Shown: positions 24,260 to 35,449, numbered from the stretch's first letter. The stretch: 64,000 nucleotides of DNA from Gymnorhina tibicen (GCA_013399875.1 VXAZ01000560.1:1416655-1480654); one strand, 5' to 3'. Notes: a model not told the origin generated them from the letters alone. Numbers and translations: made by a program.

Positions 24260-25250
24260 ATCTTTTCAAATGGTATTTGAGGACATCTGACTTTTATAGT
24301 TAGGAAATTTAGAGAGGCGCTTCTTGCAACTGGCAAGTCCCAAACTCGTCCCTTAAAATATTTGATCATATACTGCAACAACAGGTTTAAAAGAAATTAT
24401 TTTCAAAAACCAATATATATATATAATTAGGATCAAATAAACCTTAAAACAATTCACACTATGGAAAGAAGGTGTTAAAAAGGCCATATATCTTTCATCT
24501 CCTTTTCTTCATCAATGCAATCAGTCTGCTGTGTGTTTCAATGACTTTGCTGAAAGTATTCTAGATTTGCATCCATGTAGCTGATGGCACTTTCGACCTT
24601 CCATGGAGACTGGGAAAATAATAACTATAGGTGTGATTTTGATGATTCATAATTTAAAAGGAAATATCTCATGTTTGCTGCAGATCATCTGTTCCACTCA
24701 TTATATTCATCTCTTAGCTAGTATTTTTGTGTTTAATTTGGAGATTGCATGGCCACAGTTCAAAATGAAAGCTTGGTTCTGAATCCCATGGATTTTGCAG
24801 CTGAATCTCAGCCACAGGAACACCCTTTTCCAATTATAAAGTGTATGGTTAGGGTGTAAATCCTAGTGCATATTTTATACTGAAAGTCACAATGTTAGCA
24901 AAGCACTCAAGAAACCTCTGAAAATCTTCCGTAAAAACCTGATTAGTTTGTTGTGAAAAATCAGAAACATTTTCTGCCTTTAAAACCAGGACTGTGCTAC
25001 AATCTCAGAGTTAGACTATCATCTGTTATTTTTAATTTGTTACATTAACGGGCTGCCAGGTCCAAAGTATCTGACATATCTGAACTCTTCTGCTGCTCCC
25101 CTTTGTAAAGCTCCAGCATTTTTTACACAGCTCTGCAGGAACAGACCATAACGTCTGGAATGTTTTGATCTTATCTTAAGTTTTTAATAACTTTCTTTTT
25201 TATATACTACATATTTTACATGTTTTATTGCAAAACTCACTTTGCAGCTG
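24260..25250. other. AT-rich non-coding stretch
   Basis: No gene recognised. A short (TA)n lies at 24411-24424. Nothing else stands out. Confidence 0.55.
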
Positions 25251-25254
25251 TTTA

Positions 25255-25640
25255 TTCACTTTAGAGGGTTCCGCTCACCGCCAGGTCCCTGAAGGACAAA
25301 AACTGAGGTGCCAGCTCCCAGCAGCAGCTGTCCTGCCCCGAGCGGGTGCTGCCCAAGTGCGAGGCACCCCCATCCTTCCTCCCTGGAGGAAGAGGAGGCA
25401 GAGCGCCACGGCCAGGACACCTGGGAGGCAGCTGCTCGCTGGGCAGCCCTACAGACACTTTACAGCTGCTTTCTTCACGGCATTCCCAAGAAAGTGATGT
25501 GACTCTCCCCAGGCGACGAGTCCACCTTCTGCAATACCGGGATCAAGTTGCACCGCGCTGGAACGGCCAGGCTGAATCAACTCCTCAGGACTCTTTTTCA
25601 CGGCAAGCGGAAAAATATGAGCACATACATTCATAAAGCT
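25255..25640. other. GC-richer patch with moderate CpG
   Basis: GC rises over 25260-25600 with scattered CpGs. Overlapping open frames on both strands are GC-driven. No repeat or promoter arrangement is recognised. Confidence 0.35.
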
Positions 25641-25644
25641 GCAG

Positions 25645-25910
25645 CAAACTGTTATGTAAATGCTGCATGTTGGAGTGGGTATTTTTGTTTTATGGTGGGA
25701 CAGCAGGAATAAGCTTATAAATCTAAGGCCCGGGGTGAGTGCTTAAGTAGAGATTACCTCTAAGCTTTACTTACACATTCTATTTTGGCCCAACAATTTG
25801 CAATGTATTTCTGGAAAAGAGAATAGTCCCTGCTCATTCCTGCTGGGACAGGGCACGTGGTAAGATGCATCTTCCTGAGATGTCTGGGGTGGCACCTAAG
25901 AAGGGCTGGC
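25645..25910. other. Non-coding spacer
   Basis: Ordinary AT-rich sequence between two GC-richer patches. No features were seen. Confidence 0.5.
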
Positions 25911-25914
25911 AAAC

Positions 25915-26262
25915 TCCCGCCGGAGCAGTAAAGACGGCTATCTGACTTGAGCTGCGGTGGGGATAAAGTAAATCTGCTCGGCTTCAGGCCGGCACTTTTT
26001 CTGGCTCGCGACGCCGGCTTTCCTGCAGCCTCACCGCTATCGTACAGCTCGTCATGACCCTCACCCTGACAGCTTTGCCTCCGGCCAAGATCCGTGACGG
26101 CTCCTTCCAAAACAAACCAAGACGAAGTTGCTCTGGAGCAATGTTTTTCCTGAACCGAGCCCGACGCGACTCCGCTTCCACCCACGTAGTAACCCGTCCG
26201 CACGCCCAGCAGCCCGCGACCAAAGCACACAAAACTGAACGCACCGAGCCCTCCAGTTGCCA
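25915..26262. promoter_or_regulatory. CpG-dense patch (CpG-island candidate)
   Basis: CpGs are frequent across the interval (CTCGCGACGCCGGC at about 26005, CGAGCCCGACGCGACTCCG at about 26156, CCCGCGACC at about 26213). They stop abruptly near 26290, where AT-rich DNA resumes. No TATA box or recognisable first exon follows on either strand. It is an orphan CpG island or an unannotated start site. Frames of 136 codons (plus) and 167 codons (minus) overlap it and look GC-driven. Confidence 0.45.
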
Positions 26263-26264
26263 AA

Positions 26265-27300
26265 AGGGAGCCCGGGAGCTTAGATCAAGAGAGAAAAAAT
26301 TGTGCAGGAGTCACAAAGAGGTCTCAGTACAATCGGCAAACTACATCTGCACACCTGCACACCCCCCTTTTTTTGAGGACATGAGTTACAGGTGCCCCTG
26401 TAGTGTCCACTGTCCGAAACGGGGCCTGGGCGCTTCCCTTGACATCACCAAGCACACAAAATAAGGTTGTAAAATAAGAATAACCTTTTAACAACACAAT
26501 GTTACTTGAGGAATGAGACTCTCGGTACACAGAAGGTATCAGAAGGGATCATCAAAACATTACGATAGATACTAAAATGGAATTCCTGTTAAGATGTTAA
26601 CTTACATTTATACATAAAGCAGCCTATTTAAGGCATGCTTGTTAAAATTCACAGTTATTTCACTGACAGGCATTCAGAGAGCATCGTAATGAAGTTACAT
26701 GGTAAAAAAGCAACTATTTTAAATAATCCTAAATGCATTCTTTACTAGAAGTTAACAGTAGGGATTGAGAAGCAGCTCATGTGGATTGCTGGATTTTGTG
26801 CTCTAGTGGTAAAGAAGGATATGACAGCATGTTTGGGCAGAGGAATAGGAATGTTTGAGGTCTCCAGCTGCAGAGTTTCAGGGCTGAGCTACTGAGCACA
26901 GGCCAGAGATTACCCTAAGTTGGTTAACCCAAAAACCCACGTAGGGAGATTGCCATCCTGCCTGGCAGGGCTCACTGGGACGCACTCTCTTGAGTCTCTC
27001 ACGAAGAAGAAACAGCTCCCAATGATAAGCATTATGCTAAACCTCCTTTTTAGCACTTCAGAAGTATGATATCTGACTCTGCAAACTCCAGACCATTTCC
27101 TAGAAGGAAAGACAGTAAAAAGCCTATATTTGGAAACCATTCCTCCACATACCCCTGTAAAAAGGAGGGCGAATGCAGCCATAAAAAGGAGGGTCGATAC
27201 ATTTATCTGCTCTCTTTTTTTCCTCCTTGGACTGAGAGGCACAGGAGAGAAAACGGAGCGGGATCAAGTCCAAAGAACTATCCTCTTTAAGGATACACTA
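26265..27300. other. Non-coding, unremarkable
   Basis: No gene, repeat family or structured motif recognised. Confidence 0.55.
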
Positions 27301-27314
27301 CATGGTATCATCAG

Positions 27315-27450
27315 CGAGTCTCAGCCAATATTGGCTAACAGTCGCTGTCTGTTTGCCAAGCAGAAGTTTGCCATGTTAAACTGTCACTATAATGCCACCT
27401 TGAAGAGGCGTTATCATCACTCTTGCGATGATACACGGCAACCGTGAACG
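27315..27450. promoter_or_regulatory. Motif-dense block with a 14-bp CCAAT palindrome and two hairpins
   Basis: AGCCAATATTGGCT at 27323-27336 is exactly self-complementary and places two CCAAT boxes, or NFI half-sites, head to head. Downstream, TATCATC (27412-27418) pairs with GATGATA (27427-27433), and immediately after it CACGG (27434-27438) pairs with CCGTG (27442-27446). Such clustering suggests a protein-binding element, possibly NF-Y or NFI. That is inference. Confidence 0.4.
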
Positions 27451-27454
27451 GAAA

Positions 27455-28495
27455 CCGAGGCCGGAGCTCACACATCTGAACAACAGACAATCCTGGTGCC
27501 GTGGATAAGTAACCCAACAGACAGCCCTGCCTGCTTATCACTGCCACGATCCAGGAGCCCTCTCTGGATGGACATTGCAGTGAAAATTATAGCGGTTTAT
27601 GACTTTGTAATATGCCAATTGCTGAATTTTATTAAAAAATACCGAGAATATGGAAACCCATTTTATTATTTTTCTAAATTTACTGCTTCCCTGCTCTGAA
27701 TAGAGTATAGAAGCACAATAGGAAGCCACAAAGTCTCTTGTGCATCTCATGGAATTGATACCAACCTAAAACATTGACAAAAACTCATTCCCAAGGCCTT
27801 AGGATCTTCACAGGTAAAGGACAGCGAGACAGCCAGCACAGGGGCCACAAGGCAGAGGCTCGATTTCCCCTTTAACTTGACTCACCTTGGTATTGAATTA
27901 GGCATATAAAACCTGGGGAAAGGGAAGCATGACACCAGACAGAAGTGCTATATGCTGCTGCAGGCACGGCTCACCATATGGGGAAGCACTTACACAATGT
28001 AGCTGCACGGCGCAGCCAGCGCTGCTGCACAAACTCCTCATTAACATGGCAAAGTTATAACACCAGCTTACACAACACAGAACCCGAAATTTGATTAGAT
28101 ACAGGGTGGGAACTTCTTTAATTTTTATTTAATAACGACTGTATAATATTGACCTTAGTAACTACAGGCTGGGAAAGTGAACTTCACATTAACGGCACCG
28201 TATTGATTTTGCAAAAGTACAAAAGTACTTTTATGCCTAAGAAAGGTTCCAGTTACCACATCTGAATGACCTCGGGAGAACAGTGTCTTGGAGAACTGTA
28301 TTTTCTTCACTCAGCAGTGCTCCTAAGTGTACCCCTAACTGCTGTACTCACAAAACCTAATATTTAACAACCTGATAAAGCCTCCTGTGTCGTGCCCTCA
28401 GCTCCCTTCAACTCAATACTTTGCGGAGTTGGAGTCAACTCTAATGGGCCAAATGCAATTTAATTTATTAAAACAGTTTATTCAATATGTAGTAC
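27455..28495. other. Non-coding, unremarkable
   Basis: No supported gene. AT-rich with ordinary composition. Confidence 0.55.
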
Positions 28496-28499
28496 ATCA

Positions 28500-28520
28500 G
28501 TGAATTAATATATTATTCAC
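28500..28520. repeat. AT-rich inverted repeat
   Basis: GTGAAT and ATTCAC flank TAATATATT, giving a perfect 6-bp stem around an AT core. It may be a paired homeodomain site or chance. Confidence 0.6.
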
Positions 28521-28524
28521 CAAT

Positions 28525-30680
28525 ATGTTCTGAACTATTTAGCCAGCTGTATGAAATGTTTCTAATACACTAGCTGACATTTTTTTAATTACACAAATAC
28601 TTTGGGTAGCAAATAACTGTTCACTATTTGGCAAGCCCTACAAATTATATACAGTTAATTATGTTCAGGTTGGTATATGGGTTATAAATAACTGTGATAA
28701 AACTGATACCAATGCTGACAGAATTTTAGTGGAAATCGACATTTTTCCATACTGAAGTAACTGAGAGCTAGGAACAGAAATATTGCCTCCAGAAACACAA
28801 CTGTAAATTAATAAATTGTGCGTGTGCGTGTGCACTTATTATTTTAGCACACTGCATATTTTTGCCTTCCATTCTTATTAATTTCATGTTTTGCCTTAAT
28901 TTATATTCTGCTTGAGAATTGTTTTTCTTTCCTCTTTTTTCCAGTGTTGTTCAAGTTACCAACGTTAAAAGTTTTTCACAGGTAGATCCTCTGTAGACTT
29001 ATACTTGCCTGTGAATCCCAAACTTTTAACTAGCAACTCTCAAACATGCAAAGCTGTGTGAGCAGTCACATACTGCTAACTGGAGCCCAAGTATTAATCC
29101 AAGCCCTGGCACTGGTGGAGAACCTATGCACCCAAAGAAGTCTGGACCGTGACAGGGTTGTCCAACACCCTGTAGCCATTCACATTCATTTAAAGGTTAA
29201 ATTCATTAAAACATTCATTAAAACAACCTAAAATTCAAAGACAAAATTCTAAGAAGTTGTGGAGCTTGTGCTGTTTTCCATTACAGCCCCAAACCACGCT
29301 GTGGAGTCAACCCTGGTTTGCCTTAGTGTTACCGTGTCAAAATTTGTTTCAGGCTGTGCCTTCTGCAAAGACAAACCCTACCATCTGCTTGGGGTTCGGC
29401 TACCCAGCTTCCTTTCCCGAGATTCCCTGAAGTAGCAACCTGAATATCACACCTGTTTATCACGACAACTCCCTTTAACAGATCCTTCTGTTTCGCTGTC
29501 CTGACTATTATATCTGTTAGCATCCTGCGGCAGGCATGGGGAACACGACCCCTTTCTGCACACGAGGGAAGAGGCTGAAATTTTTTAAGCCACGGTGATG
29601 TAGCCTGTCACCAGGTGTGGATTAGTTGTTCCAAGTCAGTGCATGTCACAGTGCTTTAAGGATGTGTGGAGGCGTGATGAAATCCAACACAACAACATAG
29701 ATCCTCAACTTACCATATCCTCATCTCAAACCGTCATGCCTGGAGGGACCGTTTCCCATGTTATGGTATGTAGTAAAATACAAAAACAACAACAAAAAAC
29801 CCCCACCAGAACAAAACAAGACAAAAAACCTGAAAGAAAATGGATACCTTTTGTGAAAGAACTATTACTAAATGGAAAGTCAGTGGGGAAATAAAGCAGG
29901 CGGGGGGGGAGGAAAGAAAAGAGAAAAAAGAGAGCACATTCTTCAGTAGGGGAAGTTTCTCCTGTAAATTGGCAGCGAATCAGTTACTAAATGACATGCC
30001 TAAAATCAGGTGGTGGATTATTGGAAATGAAATCTTTGTCCCAGGAAAGCCAACGGCAAAAATCCTATTGATTTCAATGGGACAGGGCTGTCTCTCTGGA
30101 CTTAACAGTCAATCATGCAGAATTGGCAACAGCATCTGAACATCCCTGTTTGTTATTAGACCACGGAAATCCGTATTAGTTTGCTTCATCTGCACTTGTG
30201 ACCAGTGCACCAGCACTTTTTTTTTGGCATGGAGGTGCAAATAAGCAGAGTGGGTTCAATTTTTCAACCCGAGACACATGAATTAGAGCTTTGCTCTTTC
30301 TCCCAAGCATTTCAGAGTCCATTTTCCCCCTGAAAGGCATGGGCAGCCTCACCGCTAATGGGAGTGCTGTGTTTACAAGCAGAGGGGAACTAAGCCCTTA
30401 GTGTTTTTGCATATTTGCAATACATTATGTGGCTGGGATGGGAGGAAGGTTTGTTGGAAGAGGAGGATGGTGAGAAATGGTGGAAGAAAAAAAAAGTCTG
30501 GTCCTCAGAGGCTGGTATAACTGTGGAGTACACACACAGTCCTCATTTTTCTCAGTCCTTTTTCGCAGAAAAGCTTTGTCGAGAAACAATCAAACTAAAC
30601 TGCGGATACTTAATGTTATAAATATAATACCGTAGTATAATGCTCCCATTTAACAACTTTTCACGAACAACCTTTCAAAA
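28525..30680. other. AT-rich non-coding stretch with minor simple repeats
   Basis: No gene recognised. Simple repeats are a short GT/GC run (GTGCGTGTGCGTGTGCAC) at about 28818-28835, the 12-bp unit ATTCATTAAAAC twice at 29201-29224, and a CAA-rich run at 29780-29830. The phrase AAAAATCCTATTGATTTCAA followed by TGGGACAGG at 30057-30085 resembles an old sauropsid repeat fragment. Confidence 0.5.
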
Positions 30681-30689
30681 TTTAAGTGC

Positions 30690-31100
30690 TTGGAAATTCT
30701 TGGATGACAAAGCTGCTATTTACGACTAATCTTTTTATCTGAAAGCAAAGCCGGGTCCAAATAAATAAAAAGACAATAAGAGAGTAACAATGTAGAAAGA
30801 ATGCGGGTGTGCGCGACGCACACCCACGCCGAAAAACAATAAACAGATTTACAATGGCAAAGTGTGTGATAGGAGAGATACCATTAATATGGGGCCCAAA
30901 GCCCATCACTTAGATTAAATATTATATGGAAATCACCACAGATTGATACAAGGCTGAGTAAACAAACGATACAAACTGTAGTGGGTATATTTGTCCAGCC
31001 ATGTATTAGTGCAATACACAAAATGGGGCCCAGTGAACGCTTAAAGTGAAAATTTGTGACCTGTTAGTATCCCCAAAATGCCCATAGAACATTATTCTCC
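30690..31100. promoter_or_regulatory. Candidate conserved element with CpG-containing inverted repeat and SOX/FOX motifs
   Basis: GGGTGTGCG (30805-30813) and CGCACACCC (30817-30825) form a perfect 9-bp inverted repeat around a 3-base centre. It places GGTGTG/CACACC (T-box or KLF CACCC-type) half-sites in opposition. Within 32 bases follow AACAAT (30835-30840), ATAAACA (30839-30845, FOX core) and ACAATGG (30851-30857, SOX core). Three CpGs in the stem survive in AT-rich surroundings. TGGGGCCCA occurs twice, near 30890 and 31023. Confidence 0.45.
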
Positions 31101-31309
31101 CTTTTAACCTTAATTTTTATTCTCTGTCTCAATTTCTGCTCTGCTTCTCCCATCATAGCCCAAGTTACCTATGCTGACAGCCATAGCAGGCCAAGGTAGC
31201 ACAGATGGGGCGGCTGCAGCTGCATCTCACCTGCCAGACTGCAAAGCCCACCGGGACACTTTTGCACTCCCTTTATGTCTGTCTTTGTGCATCTGCAACA
31301 GCGCCTTTC

Positions 31310-31735
31310 CCTGGGCCTTTATCGAACATGTCACCGGTGCCGCGCGACTCCGGCTCCGGCGCTCCGCTAGTAAGCCACAGATCCGCAACGCGCTCCTTCG
31401 TGGAGGAAACCCAAGACGGGCCTCCCCAAAAAAGTATACCTTGAGCGCGTCAGCGTGGGCTCTGATTTAAAGCAGTTCAATATGCCTGGCTCCCCAAAGG
31501 CAGCACGCCTGTAGGGACAAAGAATACCTCAATGCAACTCAACAGCAAACCCTGCTGGATTAAATCGCAGCGCCGGTGGGCTCCACGTTTGATCTCAGGC
31601 TGCCTTTGTTGGGAGCGGCGCGGGCGCAGGTGGCGGTGCGGGAGCAGCCCGGCTTTCAAAGCGATGGGAACAATGTGCGACGAGCCGAGCGCGGCAAAAC
31701 TTCCCTCGTAAAGTTGCTTGTTTCGGGCTTCATGG
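31310..31735. promoter_or_regulatory. CpG island candidate
   Basis: I count 17 CpGs in 31320-31460, and another dense group lies at 31568-31705 (GGAGCGGCGCGGGCGCAGG). TCF/LEF-type cores occur inside: CGTTTGATC at about 31586 and CCTTTGTT at about 31602. The 3' side ends at a T-rich run (31771-31785). No recognisable coding exon is present. It may be a promoter of an unannotated transcript or a poised CpG-rich enhancer. Confidence 0.5.
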
Positions 31736-31739
31736 GAAA

Positions 31740-32525
31740 CTTGGCAAAGTTTCCCTCGGGGCCCAAATTTTTTTTTTTTCTTTTTTCTCTCAAAAGCCTT
31801 AACCTCCGTTCCTTTGTTTAACCTTCAATTTTGGGCCTAAAAAAATAAGGGAGGGTGTCAGTTTTTCCATGCCCGGCTTTGCAGGCTGTGAAAAAAGTCC
31901 TGCTGCCACCTGAGCAGGGGATCGGACGGGAGGCAAGATGCCTGCGTGCTCTCGCTTACTTCCACGAATAATCCCACCTGCAAACGGAGAAGTTGGGTTT
32001 CAAATATCAGGCCCTCAGGTTCATGGATCTTTTGAAACGAAGCTGTGTCAGATTTATGGCTTCGGTGTGCGAAGGGAGGAAACCGTGGCCATTTTGAGCG
32101 AGTTCTGCCTGGAGCTTTCCGATCTGAACCGCAGGCTCCGCTTCCAGATCGGAGCGCAGAAAGTTTTTGTAGCGCGTGTGCTCGCCAAAAAATACGCGTC
32201 CCTCCGTAAAGCGAAGCAGGCAGCGAGCACATGTCCCAGAGAAGCACGGCTGCCTTCTCCAGCCCAAAAACGCAGCTCTCCCACTGTATTTATCAACAGC
32301 TATAAAGAGACGGAAAGTCCCCACGTTATCCCATTCCCCAACTCCTTTCCATTAAAACAGAAGACAGTTCCTGCAGACTGTACGCCCTTTACTTTGGATG
32401 CAGTTAAAGATTTTGCTGGCTGCTGCACCAAAACTTCCCATGCTGTGTTTACTGAATTGAATATAATCTTTTTTTTTTTTCTCCCTACCTTAATTTCAAT
32501 ATTTAGAATAGCTTAATTATATCTG
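31740..32525. other. Non-coding with a 192-codon open frame
   Basis: GC is moderately raised at 31860-32330. The plus-strand frame 31938-32516 (192 codons) is overlapped by minus-strand frames of 129, 105 and 80 codons, and none has a recognisable domain. TGTGCTCGC (32178-32186) and GCGAGCACA (32223-32231) form a 9-bp inverted repeat around 36 bases. A T run lies at 32469-32480. Confidence 0.4.
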
Positions 32526-32529
32526 ATAT

Positions 32530-32925
32530 CTACTAAATGTTAAATTGCTGCCATGGATACTGTACTTGTTTTAGGCTTTGCCCACAACCCAAAATGTAAC
32601 TAAAGATTAATAGAATGCTGAGATATTTTTGGCTGCGAGTGAAATTTAATGAATAAACATTTAAATAAATTACCCCAATAATGAAACAATATGCCATTAA
32701 CGCCTGAGTTATGCTAAATGCTTCACTTCTCTTACAATTCATGCAAATACTCAGGAAAAGAAATTATAGTGGTGAACTACATTAAACAAAATCCTGCCTA
32801 AACCCCACCCGTAAAACAGTGTCTCTACAGTATTGGGAACAAAAACTGTGGCTTGTCAGTCAAAGTGTCTAACTATGGCATATGGGTAAAGGTTTCAGTC
32901 TGCTATCTCCAGACTCATCTTATGG
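32530..32925. other. AT-rich non-coding stretch
   Basis: Nothing recognisable beyond short AT-rich motifs. Confidence 0.55.
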
Positions 32926-32929
32926 CCCG

Positions 32930-33330
32930 GGTTCAACGCTACTGAACCGCTCTCTAGACAAAAGGCGAACTCATTGAAAATGGGTGCTGCGAGCTGTCTG
33001 GTCAGGGCGGCCGCGCAGCCTGCGTCTGGATGCACACAAACTACTGGCATGGGGGAAACGCAGCGCGCTTTGGAGGGCTTTAGAGTTTCCTAAGAGCTGA
33101 AAAAGAAGCAGCCTGAAGGTTAAAGCTGGCTAGTCAGAATGGCATACTTGGCTGCATATATAGCCAGGTGGCCTGGGCATATTGGCAAACAACTGGCAAA
33201 CTGCCCAATACATATGGCTTAGATTGCTTTGCTCTTCCCATGAAGCCTTCTTAGACTCTTGAGCAAGCATTCATTTTAGAGCAAAACGCATCCAAGTGTT
33301 AAATAAAATCATCCCCCAAATATACTGCAC
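32930..33330. promoter_or_regulatory. Candidate element with NFI half-site cluster
   Basis: A small CpG cluster (GGGCGGCCGCGCAGC, about 33005-33020) is followed by TTGGC at 33148-33152. At 33182-33208 an 11-base near-tandem (TTGGCAAACAA, CTGGCAAACTG) ends in CCCAA. TTGGC and GCCAA are nuclear factor I half-sites. The arrangement suggests a bound element, but conservation was not tested. Confidence 0.4.
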
Positions 33331-33334
33331 GTAA

Positions 33335-33980
33335 CCTCTTCCTTTAAATAAGAACGAGATAACTATATTAAAATAAACTAATGATTTTTTTAATGAATCC
33401 TTGCATAAAAGTGACACACCCCCCCCGGCCTTTCTCTAAGTGGATCTGCCCTTACTTTTGTTAACTCCTGAAGTACCAAACATGCCATTTTTTCCACACG
33501 TACTCCTTTTGACGGGTAACTACTCATGACAGTATTTAAGCTCTTAGCACACCAGAACTTGCATTTGTGGTGAGGCATCAGATGCTTGAGCAGCACTTTA
33601 GCTGTGTCCTGCGCTGCTGCCACCACACAGATGTTCAGGGCTTCTCCCAGTTTCCCAGCTACTCTGTGGCTTAAGCAGATAGCTGCCTTTATTAAATGTT
33701 AAATCACATTTTGCTCTTGAAGAGTGCTTTCTCTTAAAAACTTTCAAGTCAAGTCCCAGTAGAAATTTAAAAATTCAAGCGACGCACTTGACACGTACTC
33801 CAGAGCAAGTATATGTTTAAGCATCAATCCTACAGCGCAAGTCCTTGTGCTAAGGCTAGTGTAAATACTGCATTAAACATTCACAACAGCTTTGGGGAAA
33901 GGGCTAAACATATTTAAACAATTAACACATGCCGAACTCTAAGCCGGTGCTTACATGCCACTGCCTCTAAGCAGAGGTTG
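33335..33980. other. Non-coding, unremarkable
   Basis: A C run at 33418-33427. No gene or named repeat is seen. Confidence 0.5.
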
Positions 33981-33989
33981 TGACAAAGG

Positions 33990-34085
33990 TAAATTCTTCT
34001 AAATTAAAAGCAATGGGACTCCCGTTGAAAGCTCAGTAAATGCTTAAGTGTTTTGCTGAACTGAAGCCTCAGTTAATGAGAAACA
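33990..34085 (+). mobile_element. Fragment of an old sauropsid interspersed repeat
   Basis: AAGCAATGGGACTCCCGTTG followed by AAATGCTTAAGTGTTTTGCT and GAACTGAAGCCTCAG resembles the 'caatgggactactcatg..gtgcttaagtgctttgctgaattggggcct' phrase found in many copies in bird and turtle genomes. I recall the phrase but not a secure family name. Boundaries are uncertain. Confidence 0.5.
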
Positions 34086-34089
34086 AGAA

Positions 34090-34765
34090 ATAATTCTCCT
34101 CAGTTGCAGAAAAAAGTGTGCTTGCTGACCCTCACCCCACTGAAACCCCTTTCTGTTTCACAAGCTGGACACTGAAGTTCTGAGTGCTGGGAGTGAAATT
34201 AAGGCAATAGCCTCAGTTTTGTTTTAATGGACTGTTACCTACAATTTTTCAGCAGTTAAAAAAGGCCAAAACGAGAAAACAACAAACTTTTCCAAAAGCT
34301 GTTTTAAGAGCTAAGAGTGAGTTACCATTCCTGTGTCACCTACAAGTCATTCTAATGTATAGTGGATACGAACCTTGATACTAATATGTTTTCATTAAAA
34401 TGGAGGTCTTTTAAACATTTTAAAGGTGAGTGTGTCACCTGCTAGTAAAAGTAAGTTCTACTAATCCAGGCTTTACAATCCTCATCTCAGAAAGGACAAA
34501 TACACACAGCAGAGAGGGATTCAGAGCTGCCTTCAGCCCAAGTCTCCAGGCACTACCTCCGTTCAATCACTTAATCTCCTTGTCATTTTGGGGTTTTGAC
34601 AGGGCTCCCCTTCCCTCTATTCTTTGCTTGTTTTGTATATTTGAAGTATGAACTCATCAGGTCAAGGAGTAGTTTACTTATATAGATTCTTATTTATATA
34701 ATGTCTACGTACAAGGAGGACCTGACCTTCACCAGAACCCCTATAAGCCATCATAATATAAATAG
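34090..34765. other. Non-coding, unremarkable
   Basis: No gene or clear repeat. A weak antisense-SINE resemblance near 34510-34555 was too poor to call. Confidence 0.5.
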
Positions 34766-34769
34766 CGTA

Positions 34770-34910
34770 CATTATTTACTTAACTTCCTTGCTTCAGTTT
34801 CTTTAAGGGGGGAATAATATTTACAGGGATGTTGTGAGGATTAGCTCATTACTTCAAGAGCCTTGAAGATGAAACATGCAATGTAAATGAGAAATATCAA
34901 GTATCAGCGA
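34770..34910 (+). mobile_element. Ancient MIR-like SINE, 3' half, sense
   Basis: TTGCTTCAGTTTCTTTAAGG, GGGAATAATATTTACAGGGA and TGTTGTGAGGATTAGCTCAT correspond to the 'cctcagtttc..ggggataatatttacctcacagggttgttgtgaggatta' part of the family. A tail with GATGAAACATGCAATGTAAA follows. The 5' head is missing or too diverged. Confidence 0.7.
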
Positions 34911-34999
34911 CACTGATGAAATTATCATCACCATTGTTAAGAGTGGCGTTCAAGAGTAAAATCGGGAGAGAAACGTGTCTTTCTGCAAAAGCACGTTGC

Positions 35000-35445
35000 T
35001 GTAGGCCAAAACACGATGACCTTGGCGCCATCTTTTCCTTCACCTTCCTCATCCCCCTCCTCACTGGCAACGAGCATCATTGGGAGCTTTATTAGAACGT
35101 CTCCACGCCAAGTTGGACATGCTCCAGGCAGAGCTGTCCTCGGCCAAGGGCAACATGTGAAGTGCTCTCAGACAACTCGGATGGCCTGGATGGAGGAAGA
35201 GAGGGGGTGGAACAAACAAATCGGGGATTGTTGTTTGTCCTGTGCCGACTTGGTCGCCTGAGCACTTGACAATTACGAATTTCTCTTGACGGCGTGAACT
35301 GGAGGCTCTGATGACGGCAGCAAAGGGGAAATTTGTGCCTTGAATTCCCTGCTGCAGGGAGCTATTAGTATGGATTATACGTGCTGCTGCAATTTGTACT
35401 GGAGCTGCAACACGGCTCCTAAACGTTAAGATGGACCAACGCTAA
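35000..35445. promoter_or_regulatory. Candidate conserved element with inverted SOX motifs
   Basis: ACAAACAAATC (35212-35222) and GATTGTTGTTTGT (35226-35238) are opposed SOX/FOX-type motifs separated by three G bases. The surrounding sequence has scattered CpGs (GACGGCG, GATGACGGC), TTATTAG and ATTAGTATGGATTATACG, and no simple repeats. That composition is typical of enhancers near developmental genes. A frame at 35016-35261 is not coding-like. Confidence 0.4.
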
Positions 35446-35449
35446 TCTG

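Noticed and set aside
30250..30275. tRNA-like GGGTTCAA arm
   Set aside because: No cloverleaf could be drawn and no acceptor stem is present.
31938..32516. 192-codon plus-strand frame as a gene
   Set aside because: It overlaps several minus-strand frames of similar quality in GC-richer DNA, and no family resemblance is seen.
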